A DNA stretch of 35,926 nt from Ceraceosorus guamensis (lineage: Eukaryota; Basidiomycota; Exobasidiomycetes; Ceraceosorales; Ceraceosoraceae). The position numbers and the translations under genes were made by a program. The notes beneath the pieces are model-generated. The model ran no database searches. It was not told the DNA's origin and was given only the letters and a program-made list of their open reading frames with translations. The stretch spans positions 1 to 35,926 of the forward strand of contig NW_020290132.1 in NCBI RefSeq assembly GCF_003144195.1, written 5' to 3'. Of this stretch, positions 22,192-33,444 are shown piece by piece; positions within the stretch are counted from its first letter, which is position 1; every line of letters starts with the position of its first letter.

Positions 22192-23579
22192 ATGTCTGCT
22201 GCTGTTCAAATCCCTCGATTCGAAGTCGACCAGGTTGATGCTGCCAAAGCGGCGCTCAACAGTGTAGGAGTGGCCCTCTTTCCACACGCGGTCGCCTCTC
22301 TTCCAGAATTCTCCTCGCTCTCTCGGCAGCTTATCGGCTCGCCTTACTCTTACAATGGTGGTGAATTTCGCGCCGCGCAGATGGACAGCCCGCTCTCTTA
22401 CGTGAAGGCGCTGATTCGTGTGCGGTCACCTCCCCTTCCCCATCCGTCTTCCCACCAGGCACCTTTGGCAAGAAGGGTCGTGCAGTCCTCTCGGCAGACG
22501 TCTACGAGGCGAGCAATGTCCCGCGACACGTCTATCTGCCCCCTCACAATGACATGACGTGTGCGTGAGCAGAGGTAATACGTGACACCTCCGAGGCCTG
22601 TTCAGCCATTCGAGCGAAGCTGATCTCAATACATCCTGATCCACCCCATCCCATCCCATCCCATCCCATCCCATCCCATCCCCAGACCGGGAGTCTTGGC
22701 CCGCACTGATCATGCTGGGCACGACCAAAGTCGCATCCACCGGTGGACACACGCCTGTGTTCGACTGCGTGGCTGCGCTGGCCCACCTATCCGAGTCTGT
22801 GCGAGAGAAGCTGCGCACGCTGGGTGTCCGCATCACCTGGACAGTGCCGCAGTACCCCAACAAGGACATGGAAGCCGATCCAGGTCCTTTTGCAACCGTA
22901 AGTGAGGCTTGCCGCGCTCCTCGATTTCCATGCAGACGCGACGCGCGCCCGTGCGGGGAGGTGAGATGGTGCCTGACACACAACAGCATCTGCCCGCCGC
23001 GCACGCGCATTCACGTGATTCCTCTATTGGCCTTGGCCTCTCGCTCTCTCTCTCTCTCTCTAGCCGACCGGCTGGACCAATTTCTTCGGTACCGACGACG
23101 AAAGTGAGGTCATCGAGGTGCTCAAAGAGCGCGGTAGCTCCAGCTGGGAGTTCAAGGATGGCCCAGAGGATCTGGGCAAGGTGGTGTACCAACATTACAA
23201 CTGCCCAGGCACCCAAGTCCACGCTTTGACTGGCAAAGAGACGCTCTTTGCTAGCCCGCTAGCATTCCACTTTGCTGCGCGCGAGTGGTGGGCCAGCAAG
23301 TATGGCGGACCAAAGTCTCTGGAAGACTTTCAGCACTTGCGAAGCAGAACGCACCTCGCAGGTCGACCTGATCCTCAATTCATCCTCGTCTCCTACGGCG
23401 ATGGAAGCGAAATGACTGCAGAAGATGTGGCCGACATTTGCCGCGCAGTCGATGAGAGCAAAGTCGACTGGTCGTGGGAGAAGGGAGACGCTGTCATCCT
23501 CGACAACCAGCTGTGGGCCCACGCTCGCGAGCCTTACACTGGCGAGCGCAGCGTTATGACTGCCTTTGGAGAGCGCTAA
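22192..23579 (+). CDS. TauD/TfdA-family Fe(II)/2-oxoglutarate dioxygenase 2
   Basis: Four exons: 22192-22417, 22459-22560, 22686-22897, 23064-23579; 351 residues. The iron ligands are His105 and Asp107 in LPPHNDMTY and His333 in LWAHARE, with Arg342 in GERSV for 2-oxoglutarate. The jelly-roll core (GGHTPVFD, WTNFFGTDD, YNCPGTQVHALTGKE, VDWSWEKGDAVILDN) is intact, so it should be active. Intron 1 is only 41 nt; intron 2 ends in a (CCATC)7 run and intron 3 in (CT)9, both directly before the acceptor. A TCACGTGA palindrome lies in intron 3. The start ATG at 22192 follows a CCAAC context and gives an N-terminus comparable with the paralogue. Sequence divergence from that paralogue is large, so the duplication is old or the substrates differ. 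Confidence 0.92.
22646..22680. repeat. (CCATC)7 microsatellite in a TauD intron
   Basis: Seven CCATC units end 3 bases before the CAG acceptor region of intron 2 of the second dioxygenase gene and act as its pyrimidine-rich tract. Confidence 0.9.
23044..23061. repeat. (CT)9 microsatellite forming an acceptor tract
   Basis: Nine CT dinucleotides run into the AG acceptor (23062-23063) of intron 3 of the second dioxygenase gene. Confidence 0.9.
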
Positions 23580-23580
23580 G

Positions 23581-23616
23581 TGCGAGTGCGAGTGCGAGTG
23601 CGAGTGCGAGTGCGAG
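23581..23616. repeat. (TGCGAG)6 array at the stop of a dioxygenase gene
   Basis: Six perfect hexamers start one to two bases after the TAA stop of the second TauD gene and so lie in its 3' UTR. Confidence 0.95.
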
Positions 23617-24229
23617 TGCTCGCGTCGGCCGAAACATGACATTCGGCAATCCAGTCAAGAGTTCCCGAACCAAAGTATCCGGTATCCTCCTACCGTACCC
23701 TAATTCGAATATTGAATCACGTGAATTGAATGTTGGTCCCTTTTTGTTTGCGTCGCCACAGTTTAAGAGAACATCGAAGCACTTCGATGCTTGAAATCTG
23801 GGATGTTGATCCTGACGCCTCATTCTTGGTTACTCATTATCCATGTCGCACGAACCGGACCGCGACGACTGAGGCTTGGCAAGCCAACCTACGAGTGTCG
23901 CGAATCTGAATGTGAATCTCGTACACTCACACTCAACACTCATGACTCGTGACTGTGAGGAAGGCAAGCCAGCATGTTGACACCAGAGGTTTCCTTGGTT
24001 TTGTGGGAGTGGATCGTCACTTTTGACTCAGACTCACGACTATTCAAAGAGTAGTCACGAATCTTGAATCTGAAATCTGAGCTCGCGTCTCTTGCTTTTG
24101 CGTAACCGAGAGCATATTTGATTATCACATCCGCCGGATACACGTGATTCATTAATTGTCCAGCTGCGGCATCGAATCGGATTCGGATCATAATCCTTGA
24201 TCTTGAATCGTTGAGAATTCCTATTGCTG

Positions 24230-24285
24230 ATTCTGATTCACGATTCAAGATTCTGATTCTTGATTCTTGATTCTGATTGCCCCAG
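24230..24285. repeat. Degenerate GATTC/TGATTC repeat block
   Basis: Seven or more GATTC words spaced 6-9 bases apart, mixed with CACGATTC and CAAGATTC. Similar words on both strands recur in every intergenic region from 1.5 to 33.6 kb, and are nearly absent from exons. Confidence 0.6.
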
Positions 24286-25176
24286 TCTGAGTCTGAGTAG
24301 GCAACGGAACTGATGATGGTCTCAGCCTGATGATGCGATTTGGATCAGAGCATCGCAGTAAAAGTAAACAAATCCACTCACGACTTGTTCTTCGCGATTC
24401 AAATTCGAATTGTGTGGCGAAATTTGAATCAGCTCTTTCCGCTGCAGTGCGTGTGTGCGCGCTGCACGTTGATGCACCGTGTGCATGCCCACGCAGCACT
24501 TGACTCGACTTCAACGGCTATAGTCAAGAGTCACAGTCGTGACGAGTCGTGACCGCAGGCGGCAACGGGCCATGCATTTGATTCGTGATTCACGATTGAC
24601 GATTGGCTCAAAGTCAAGCTTGAAGTCAAAGTCACGAGTTAAATTGTCAAGTCAAGAGAGTCGAGCCTCGGCAGCCCACAGCTGTATTCACGAATCACGA
24701 TTCGTGCATGCATGGCGTGGTGTCAGCGGCTCCGCCAGGGACCACTTTGCTCCGAATCTGGAAGCTTTGCGCGAGGAAGACTCGACTTGACGCGCAGTTG
24801 ATTTGAATGAGGGGCGAAAGTGAATCTTAATCAAGAATCAAATCTGAATCTTGAATGGTCTTTCAGCGAAAGACTTTTGTGATTGACTCTGCACTCACGA
24901 CTTTTGACCCGTGACTGCGTAACCATCATCGGCGCTTGCGGGAAATCAAGTCGGTCATTTGTGATTCAGATTCGTGATTCGTGATTTCAGTCTGATGAGT
25001 CAGAGTTCAAGACGTTTGCATCGGATCAACAGCTAGGGCAATGATAAAGGGCGTGATTGAAAATTGTTGTTTGCAATCAAATCATTCTTGATTGAATCGG
25101 CGGCTATAAGGCCCGCCTGTACCACACCGTGCCGCACTCAGACTGCCTGCCGCCTGCTGCGCTCAGTCTGAGTGCG

Positions 25177-25199
25177 CTGTAGGTATTATATACCTACAG
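25177..25199. repeat. Perfect inverted repeat, 10-bp arms
   Basis: CTGTAGGTAT (25177-25186) and ATACCTACAG (25190-25199) are exact reverse complements around a 3-base centre, the whole being AT-rich at its core. Confidence 0.8.
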
Positions 25200-25263
25200 T
25201 CAAGAGTCTGGTCAGAGTCAAGAGTGTGAGTCAGAGTTAATTTGAGGACCTACTTACGACTGT

Positions 25264-25299
25264 ACCTGCACCTGCACCTGCACCTGCACCTGCGGCACG
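25264..25299. repeat. (ACCTGC)6 array
   Basis: Six perfect hexamers in the upstream region of the C2H2/Zn2Cys6 gene. Confidence 0.95.
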
Positions 25300-25613
25300 C
25301 GGCCAGCAGGCACTCGAGCCCATGTATGCACCCTTTCCATGATGATTTGCAGCGCATCCCGCCTTGCTTCATTCGAATTGCAGCCGAGACATTCGAATTC
25401 AAATTCACATTCAATTCACGTTGGGCCGACTCTGACTCACTGTGTAGGCGTTCCGTGCCACGACGGTCACGCTGCCCGCACCCACCATCATCCACTCCTC
25501 AAGGTCCACACTCAACACTCACTTCATTCTCCATCCGACGTTCGATTCGTGATTGTGAGCTTGAGCATTCACGACCTCCGCCTTTGCCTGCACTTTCCGT
25601 CCGCGCAGCAGCG

Positions 25614-25634
25614 CCCCCCCCCCCCCCACCCCCC
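25614..25634. promoter_or_regulatory. C-tract in the leader of the zinc-finger regulator
   Basis: C14, one A, then C6, ending 21 bases before the ATG at 25656. Pyrimidine-rich tracts near starts are common in fungal core promoters. Confidence 0.4.
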
Positions 25635-25655
25635 ATCCTCGTTGCCTGAGTGACT

Positions 25656-28595
25656 ATGATCCAGCCGAATCATTTGGCCCGTGGCCCGCATCCACAACAC
25701 ATGCCACCTGCACCTTCCCTAGAAATGCTGGATGCTGGCGCTGCAATCAGCTCCACTCAGTCCAACTCCAGCTCCGGCGCCAGGAAGCCCCGCTCGCGCG
25801 TCTCTGCTAGTACTGGCACCGGCACCGGCACCGGTACATTGGCAGGACCATCGAAGAGCAAATTCAGAGACAAGCCGATGAGCCAAATTATTGCACCATC
25901 ACCTGTAACGTCTCTGTCGGCGCCAGGTACATCCGCATCCGCATCCGCATACACTGCTACTGCTTCGATAGGAAGCTCAGCAAACGCTCCCGTCGACATG
26001 GCTAGAGGATCTCAAGCTACGTCCATGTCAAGCACAGGGTTGGCGTCGACGTCCACAGCGGATGCGGATGCGGGTGCAGCATCCGAAACGAGCGAACTTC
26101 GCAAGTTCCGCTGTCCCTTTTGCCCCAAATCTTGGGCGAGGCAAGACCTTCGGGATAGGCACAGGCGGAGATGCGCCCGTCGTGCGCTTGCCCCTTCAGA
26201 GAGTCGTCGAAGGGCTTGCAATGCATGTGCTGTCAGCAAGTGAGTCCTTCACAATGTCTTCTCCTCAGACAGACGCTCCACGATGATGATGATGATGTTG
26301 GCGCGCAAGGGCTTCGTATTGACCTCACGATTGCTGCTGCTTGCCTCTCCTCTCAGAGTTCATTGCGATGAGCAGCGGCCCTCTTGTGGGCGATGCGCTG
26401 CGCGCGGAGAACAATGCGAATGGCCTCTAGCCGTGGTCATGCGCACCCTGAGGGAGCAGCAAGAAAGAGCCAGTGCTCGCGCTCAAGGCTTGCCTCTTGA
26501 CGTCAATGAGCGAAAGGCGAGCCAAGGTGCATACTTTGCCGGTCCAAGCGGAGCATCGCCGTCCGACAGGGAGCGTCGCAAAGTGCGACCTCGGATGACG
26601 GAAGGCGCCCTTCCTGCCGCATGCTTGCTGCCACTACGTGCAGGCACGTCGGATCTTGTTGGAACAGACTGGCAGGTACCGACGGGATTGCCTGGCGCAA
26701 GTAGCTGCGCAAGTTCATTCTGCGAGGACGCTCGATCACACTCTGGATCCGCGTCGGGAGGCGATTCTGAAGCGAGCACAAGCGTCGCATCCAGCAGCGG
26801 CGGCGGCGGCGGCGGCTTGGGAGATTCTGCCACGCATCCGCACGCGCAGTTGCTACCGCAGGCTTCAGCTGCTAATGCGCAGTTGGACGACGCTTTCAAC
26901 GCTTTCAATTCGGTCTGGATGGCTATGCAATTCGAGGGGCAAAACCTGAACACTAGCCCCCACAACGAACAGTCGAATACTTCCCCCTCTGTCGGCTTGT
27001 CTCGTTTTACGCCGATTCATGGCAACCCGCACTTTGCCTTCTCGGAGCCAGATGTTCGAATCTCAGACGCGATTCCAATGTCTCCAGCACCGCAATCTCT
27101 CGTCTTGCTCCAGCCATCCTCGCGCTCTCCACGCTCAAACCACTTAACCTCTCATCCCACGCCGCCCGACCAGAGTCGGCAGCAGCAGCAGCAGCGGCAA
27201 CCAGATGCCCTTCAAATTGCTCCGGGTGTCTCGACCGTCCCCACACCTCCGCATCTACACGAACAGTCTCAGTCAGCGTTTGGTCTGCGAGGCGACGTTG
27301 CTCAAGGCCTGGATCAGTTCTTCTCTTCCATGGCCTCGTCCGTCCCTTCAGCCTCTGCGCCCTATCCGCACGCGATGACCATGGCGCCGGCCATGAATCC
27401 GTCACCTCGACTCTCTCAGAACGCCGCTCATCAGGTATCAGCTGGTCGAACCAATCCCGCCGAGCCATTGTCCGAGACCAGCTCGTCTGCTTCGCGTCAG
27501 ACATGGCAGACTCCTCGAGCGCTTGCCATTCCGCGCACCTTGTCCACTGCTGGTATCACGCTCTCCCTCATTCGAAGCCTTGCAGCCAACTTCATCACCT
27601 CTTTGGTCTGCACGCTACCGCCTTTCATTCATCCGAAACTCTACAAGCCCGATCCCTCAGAAGCGGACAGCCACGCCTCATCTCCTGGATCTACCTTGCC
27701 ATCCGGCAATTTTCGCCGGCACGCGTCTCAAGCTCGCTCTCAGTCATTCTCGCCGATGGCAACAAGCTCTAATCGCTCGACTTCCAGCGGAACGGCGAAA
27801 AGCGACGCGAGAGAAGAGCAGGTGCCCTACTTGCCACCACCCTTGTTCTGCGCTCGCAAAGTAGCGACGCTCTGCTTGGGAGCCAAGACGAAGGCGGAGG
27901 CAAACTTTGCATTCGATGTGCTAGATCTAGCTCGCACCCGTCTTTTCGACTCCGATCCTAACCGCGTAATGGACCTCGAGCGTCTGGCAAAGACCCAAGC
28001 TTTGCTCGTCTTTCAAATACTCACGCAGCTCTGGGGAGGTCAGAAACATAGATCCATCGCTTGCGCCAGGCAGCGAGACCTCATCGAGGCAGCTGCGGGC
28101 CTCGTCGAGAGCGGCGTCTGCAATGCCCCTTCTGAACCGAACAATTGGTCCGAGTGGCTCGTTGCAGAAAGCAAGAGGAGGACCGTCTTTGCATTTGTGC
28201 TGCTAGATGTGCTCATCGCCGTTTCGAACAGCACTACGCCTCTCACTTGCACGAGGATTTTGGACGTACCCCTGCCTTCGCCTTCGCCCTTGTGGTCCGC
28301 ACCCAATGAGAGCACGTGGCACGCCGCATGCGTCCCAACAATCCCCCATCCAAACTTCAACGAGGTGTCGAAGATCTTGGATACAGAGGAGAAAGTCAAA
28401 TCGCCCAGCGCCTTCGAAAGGCAATCGAGCGCATCATTTGTCAACATCGATGGCCCAATGGCGCCCACTGGGAAATCGATCCTCGATGGTTCCGCCTCTC
28501 CGCCTTGTGCCACCTCTCTCGATGCCTTCGGTACGCACGTCATGCTCACCATCACCAGCTTCGACTTTCGAGATCAAATCTCTGTGGCCGCCTGA
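25656..28595 (+). CDS. Transcription factor with C2H2-like finger and Zn(II)2Cys6 cluster
   Basis: Two exons, 25656-26239 and 26357-28595, give 940 residues. A Ser/Ala/Thr-rich N-terminus precedes a finger with Cys153, Cys156, His169 and Cys173 (C-x2-C-x12-H-x3-C), then a binuclear cluster with Cys188, 191, 198, 205, 208 and 215 (C-x2-C-x6-C-x6-C-x2-C-x6-C). The intron falls between the second and third cluster cysteines. A long Ser/Pro/Gln-rich middle follows, then a helical region from about residue 610 (FCARKVATLCLGAKTKAEAN, VFAFVLLDVLIAVSNSTTP) that resembles the middle homology region of fungal regulators. It should act in the nucleus and is a good candidate for the pathway-specific regulator. 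The start is the first ATG; GTG at 25650 is rejected. The 3' end is uncertain, because coding-like sequence (residues like IALRESMLLLVWLAGRAEH near 28840) may be a further exon. Confidence 0.85.
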
Positions 28596-29983
28596 TCTTC
28601 TCTGCGCTCCGATCGGCTGTCTTTTGCTTTGTTCTTTGCTGATGCTCACGTGGAGCTTGACCAAGTTCACCTCTTGTACTGGGCAATACCATCTGTACCA
28701 CTAGTAATGAGCGCAGCAGCGGAACACCGCATGCAGGACCCTTGCTGATGTTTGCGGCTCTGGCTGCGATGCCTGAAGCTCAGCTAGAGGCCTTGGACAA
28801 GTCGAGTACAGCTCTTGAGCCCCAAATGGCCGAGATCGCCCTGCGCGAAAGCATGCTGTTGCTTGTTTGGCTTGCGGGTCGAGCCGAACACCGCTATGCA
28901 AGCCCCTTCACATTCCAAACGTTTCCAAAATCGTCTGGAAGAAGGCTCACCGGGGGTAGGGGGGGGGGGCACTGCTGAACACCGATGCAATCGATCCAGC
29001 TTTTGATGAGTTGCTTTGATGAATCTGAAAGTGTCTCGGGGCGCTCCGCTTTGATGGATACCTATTTCTGAATCGATGAGCATGAGGCGCAACGAGGCTT
29101 GGCATCGCTTTCAGGCCGATGAGCACGCGAATTAACGCAATGGCTTCACAATTTGCAGATCGATCGACTTTGAGCAAGCCATCATCACCCTACAAGAATC
29201 CCTCCCTCGAGCAATCTTGGTTCCTTGGAGGGTCGCCCCTCTGACAATCAAGAGCAAGACGAAGAGCAGTGATTCATCCGGAAGATGATGAGCCCCGCCG
29301 CGGTCAATTCGCGCCGCATCCATTTCCCATGCATCAGCGCCCGAGAGTGTGAGTGTGTGCAGCTTGTTTCGCAACGCCCAAAGCGCCGTCTCCTGCTGCG
29401 GCAATTCAAAAAACTCGATCGCGACTCACGACTTGATTGGCTCTTTGACCGCATCCTACAGTCAAGAGTCCAAGCGCGAGTACAGGGCGCGTTGGCGCAT
29501 GTCGAAATTCGTTGAAAGTCTTTGCAGTCTTGAGCAATCGCTCGTTTCGTCAAGCCTTTGAAATTTCCGGGACGCAAAATTGGAAAAAAGACATTCCGAT
29601 CCCCATCACATGACACACGAGATCCCGAGTGAGTGCCCCGCCATTTCGAGATTGAAAGTTCAAACCATGCACCTGGACACGGAAGTCGCTCGCTAGCACA
29701 ATATCGGATCGACCAACATGGCCCCGTACACGAAACTCTTGAAGACAGCATAGAAGACATCTAAATTTCGAAAGCGAGACAGTTGACGAGCTGGGGCAAA
29801 GAGCTGCAGCTCGGCGATGGGACAGGATAGAAATGGGAACACGTGTGGCATCGAGTGATGATGGCAGTACAGAGTGAGAGTGATCCGGGGGAAGGAGTAG
29901 GGCTCCTCTGAGGCCCGAGTAAGCCAAAGACACACATCGTGGGGGGGGGAGGAGGGGCTCAAAACGAGTCACGTGTGGGCTAC
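28596..29983. other. Stretch between regulator and P450, both 3' ends
   Basis: The two genes converge here. The part around 28742-28915 may contain a last exon of the regulator; beyond it no gene is supported. G-rich runs occur at 28970 and 29941. Confidence 0.45.
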
Positions 29984-32112
29984 CTAGGCCTCTCGAGGTG
30001 TCAGCTTGACCTGGTAGCCAGTGCCGAGCTTAAGCTGAAACGTGACGAATTGACGAAACTCGAGCTTCTGCTTTGGAACTTCGGAAATGTAGAAGCGGGC
30101 AAGCAGCGTGGTGATGGTGATGCGCATCTCTTGCCATGCGAAGCTGTCGGCAGGATGGTGGAAGAGGTGAGAGCAATTGAGTTCGGGTACATGTTTCGCT
30201 CTCGTCAAGGCACACCATTCCCCTCCACTCACTTCATGCCGATGCAGTTTCGCGTTCCAGCAGAGAAGGGAAAGTAGGCGCTGGTGTCCGCAGGCTTGAT
30301 ACCGCGCTCTTGAGCGTCCGAAAGCCAACGTTCGGGAATGTATTCGTCTGGTCGTTGCCAATAATCAGGACGGCGGTGGACGGTGCGAAGCGAAGCAGAG
30401 ATGGCGGTGCGAGGAGGGAAGACGTGTCCCATGAAAGTGGCCGGCTCCCGCGAGGTCGTCCTTCCCAGCTCACCAGTCACTGGGAACAGACGCATTGTCT
30501 CCTTGATACACGCATCCAGATACTGTGAGGGTTTCCACAATGGAAGCTTGTGAGCCGAGATGACCCCGTTGACATCGCACAAGACGCGCTCGACACAAGC
30601 TCACCTCGTTCTCGCGACAAGCAGTGTGGCTTGGTAGCTCAGCATCGATAGGCACAGACGGAATGGAATCCTGGAGCACCTTGAGCTTCTCGGGATGTTT
30701 CAGAAGAGTCATGAGGCAGTAGGTAATGGTGTTGGAAGTGGTTTCGGCTCCAGCGAGACTACCATGCAGGGATCGATTTCCGTCTCGTGTCAGTGTCAAG
30801 AGTCACGCCTGGATGACCTAGAATAAGGCCCATCTGCGGCACTCACAGCAACTCGACTCCTTGGGACACCACTTCGCGACGTTCAAGAGGTCTGCTGCCG
30901 TCCTTCGCAGGAGCTGCACGTGGAGGAGTGGTGGCCTTCATTTTGCCAGTGAGCATACATTGCAGCAGGTCTTTGCTGTCTGCCGCAGACTGAGGGTCGT
31001 CTCTGATGAGATTTTGACGCTGAGAGACCAGATCTTCGAGCGTGTGGAAGAGGTCGGTGTCGAGTGGGAAAAGGAAGCGGATGGGCTTGAAAAAGGCTAG
31101 TCCGAAGCGTTGCACGAACCACTTGGTGCCTTGGTAAGGAATCTTTACGAAGCGCATCGCATCCTCCGAGTCTTTGGCGTTAGGATCGAGCAGGTGAAAG
31201 TCTTGACCGAAACCCGTGGTGCCGATAATGTCGTAAGCCATACGAGCTGCGTCGTTGTACAAGTCTACAGTGATCGCCCTGTCGGTCATCTTGTCACCCG
31301 GAGAAGCTTGCACAGCGCGATCGTACTCGTCGATCAGATTTCGCAAAGCCCAGGCAAAGCGATCCTCGAGCGAAGCAAGATTTTTGATGCTAAAGAATGG
31401 GCTCATGAGACGGCGCAGATCGCGGTGGCGGTCTTTATCGCTGCATGGAGCGAGGAAGAGGAGCAGGCGAGAAGTCAGTCTAGTAGCATCGCTGTACGCA
31501 TTCCCTCGGCATCCGAGCGCACCTTGTGAACACGAGACCGGCTTCTTCAGGCTGTCTTGCGACGGCAGAGTACACGCTTGTCTTGCGGAGATCGTCGATC
31601 ACGAGAAGCTGACCGAGCGGAGCCTGAAGTGGTGAGGAGTAGGGATGACGAGACACAAGGCACGCATTTGCACACACTCACCTTTCTGATCGCCTCTTTG
31701 TCGGAAATGAAGATCTGACGAGGACCGAGACGATAAATGGGCCCGTACTTGGCGTGCATTCCCTCGTGCACTTTCCAAGCGTGACCAAAGTAGTACAGGT
31801 ACATGAGGTGAATGCTGGTCCAGGGAGCGTACCAAGGACCAGGGATGGTGTGGTATACAGAAGCAGCTTCTTTTTGAGCCTAACCATACGCGCGAAGGGA
31901 TGGACGGACGTGAGCGAAGTTTCTATCTGAGAGGAGACGTGTGCATCACCTCTGCTGACCTTTTGAATCCATAGTGCTGCAATGATGGCGAGGCACGAAG
32001 CGACGCTCAGTTCCAGCAGATTAGGTCCTCCGCGAGCATCAGACGCGCTTTGAAAGTCCTGCTGGTTGGTGGCGTTGATAGCAGGGGCATAGGCTTGAAG
32101 ATAGTCTGCCAT
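29984..32112 (-). CDS. Cytochrome P450 monooxygenase
   Basis: Seven exons: 32112-31960, 31879-31682, 31623-31523, 31440-30847, 30758-30605, 30546-30233, 30143-29984; 557 residues. An N-terminal hydrophobic segment (ELSVASCLAIIAALWIQ, about 34-50) anchors it in the ER membrane. Next come the proline-rich hinge HTIPGPWYAPW, the C-helix region DKDRHRDLRRL, the I-helix oxygen-binding motif AGAETT (351-356), K-helix ExxR (Glu416, Arg419), PERW, and the heme loop FSAGTRNCIG with Cys501. All essential motifs are intact, so it should be active with an NADPH-P450 reductase encoded elsewhere. The layout (DAARMAYDIIGTTGFG) resembles fungal CYP families used in specialised metabolism and fatty-acid or alkane oxidation, but a CYP family cannot be assigned by eye. 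It is divergent from the thioesterase gene at 33948. Confidence 0.94.
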
Positions 32113-32169
32113 CGTGTCAGAACTCGTGACTGCAAGCCGGGGCAATGGGAGTGGGCGAGCGATACAGCT

Positions 32170-32233
<64 letters not shown>
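32170..32233. repeat. (GA)n microsatellite upstream of the P450
   Basis: About 32 GA units with one interruption near 32192, beginning 58 bp upstream of the P450 start codon. On the P450 sense strand this is a (TC)n pyrimidine tract. Confidence 0.95.
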
Positions 32234-32239
<6 letters not shown>

Positions 32240-33390
32240 TTCGGTAGGCAGCTTTCGATCAAGGAGCTGCGACTCGGTGCTGTGCTAAGCTTTTGGGAGG
32301 TAGGCGGTCTACAAATGAAAGAATCAGCACAACTCGAGACAAACGCGGTGGTCCTCTGCTGCGGTCCTTTTTTTTTTTGGCGATCAGCCTCAACTTATAC
32401 CAGGTGCTCGCGGCTGGCGACACTCGTGACTACACACTCCTCAAACGGCCTGGACAACCATGCACACCCTACTGGAATCTGTGCAGCCAAGTTCCAATTC
32501 CAATTCCAGCCACTGCCACTTCCACTTCCACTGCCACTGCCACTGCCACGTCTCCAAACTGACGCCCAGGGTTGCAGCTAACAGACTCGTTCGTAGTCAT
32601 AGTGCCAAGTGTCTATTGCACCAAATGAAAGTGTGCGGACTGTAGCGTTGCCTGAGTGTCTGCGAACCATAAAGCACAGCACAGCACAGCCCAGCACAGC
32701 CCAGCCCAGCCCAGCCCATGCGCTCGTGCTGTTTAGCAAGATCAGAAGATAAGCCATTCAATTGCGGTACCTACCACCCAGTCCGAGTCCGAGTCCGAGT
32801 CCTCGCCTTCGTGCCGTACGCGTGTAGATTGAGACCCGTTTGGTGTGCGTGATTCTTGATTGCAGGTGCCACTGCTGCAAGCCTGCGCTTGCGCCTGCGC
32901 CGGTGCACACGCAGCGAAGAGTCGCAGTCGTGAGTGTCGATGGCGTCGCGTGCGCACAATGGATACGCAGCTCCAGTAGGTTAGGTACATCCACGATCGC
33001 TGAAAGCTCATCAGAGAGCGGCATTGCGGCAGTGCGGCATTTAGCCGCTCGACTACCCGAAGTACAGTCACGAGTCAGAAGAGTAGGTGCACGACATGGT
33101 AGGATGGATGACATGCGATTCCCTTTCCCCCTTTCAGAGCGAGCGACGCTAGCGAAGACAAGACGACGTACCGCCCCACCCGCCCGCCAGTGTGAGTCCG
33201 TCCATCTTGAAGCGAATCGAATGTTGAATGCAATCCGGACCCAGCAGTCACGCGCTCATGTACTGTAGCAGGCAGGTTCAATTTGTCCAAGGGGGTTGAA
33301 AAGTCTTGATGAGTTGGATGGTGGTGAGCTGCACATTCACGATTCAAATCATCAGAAGGGGAGCTGCGTAATCCCAAATCGGGAATCACG

Positions 33391-33444
33391 CACACGCACA
33401 CGCACACGCACACGCACACGCACACGCACACGCACACGCACACG
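33391..33444. repeat. (CACACG)9 array
   Basis: Nine perfect CACACG hexamers, flanked by a shorter CACG and a diverged final unit. Confidence 0.95.

Larger units (their letters stand above)
23580..25655. other. Repeat-rich intergenic stretch before the zinc-finger regulator
   Basis: It holds no supported gene. It starts with a hexamer array and continues with dense degenerate copies of GATTC, TGATTC, CACGATTC and GTGATTC words, most obvious at 24230-24285, 24577-24600, 24685-24705 and 24960-24990. A perfect hairpin lies at 25177-25199, an ACCTGC array at 25264-25299, and a C-rich run just before the regulator's ATG. Confidence 0.6.
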
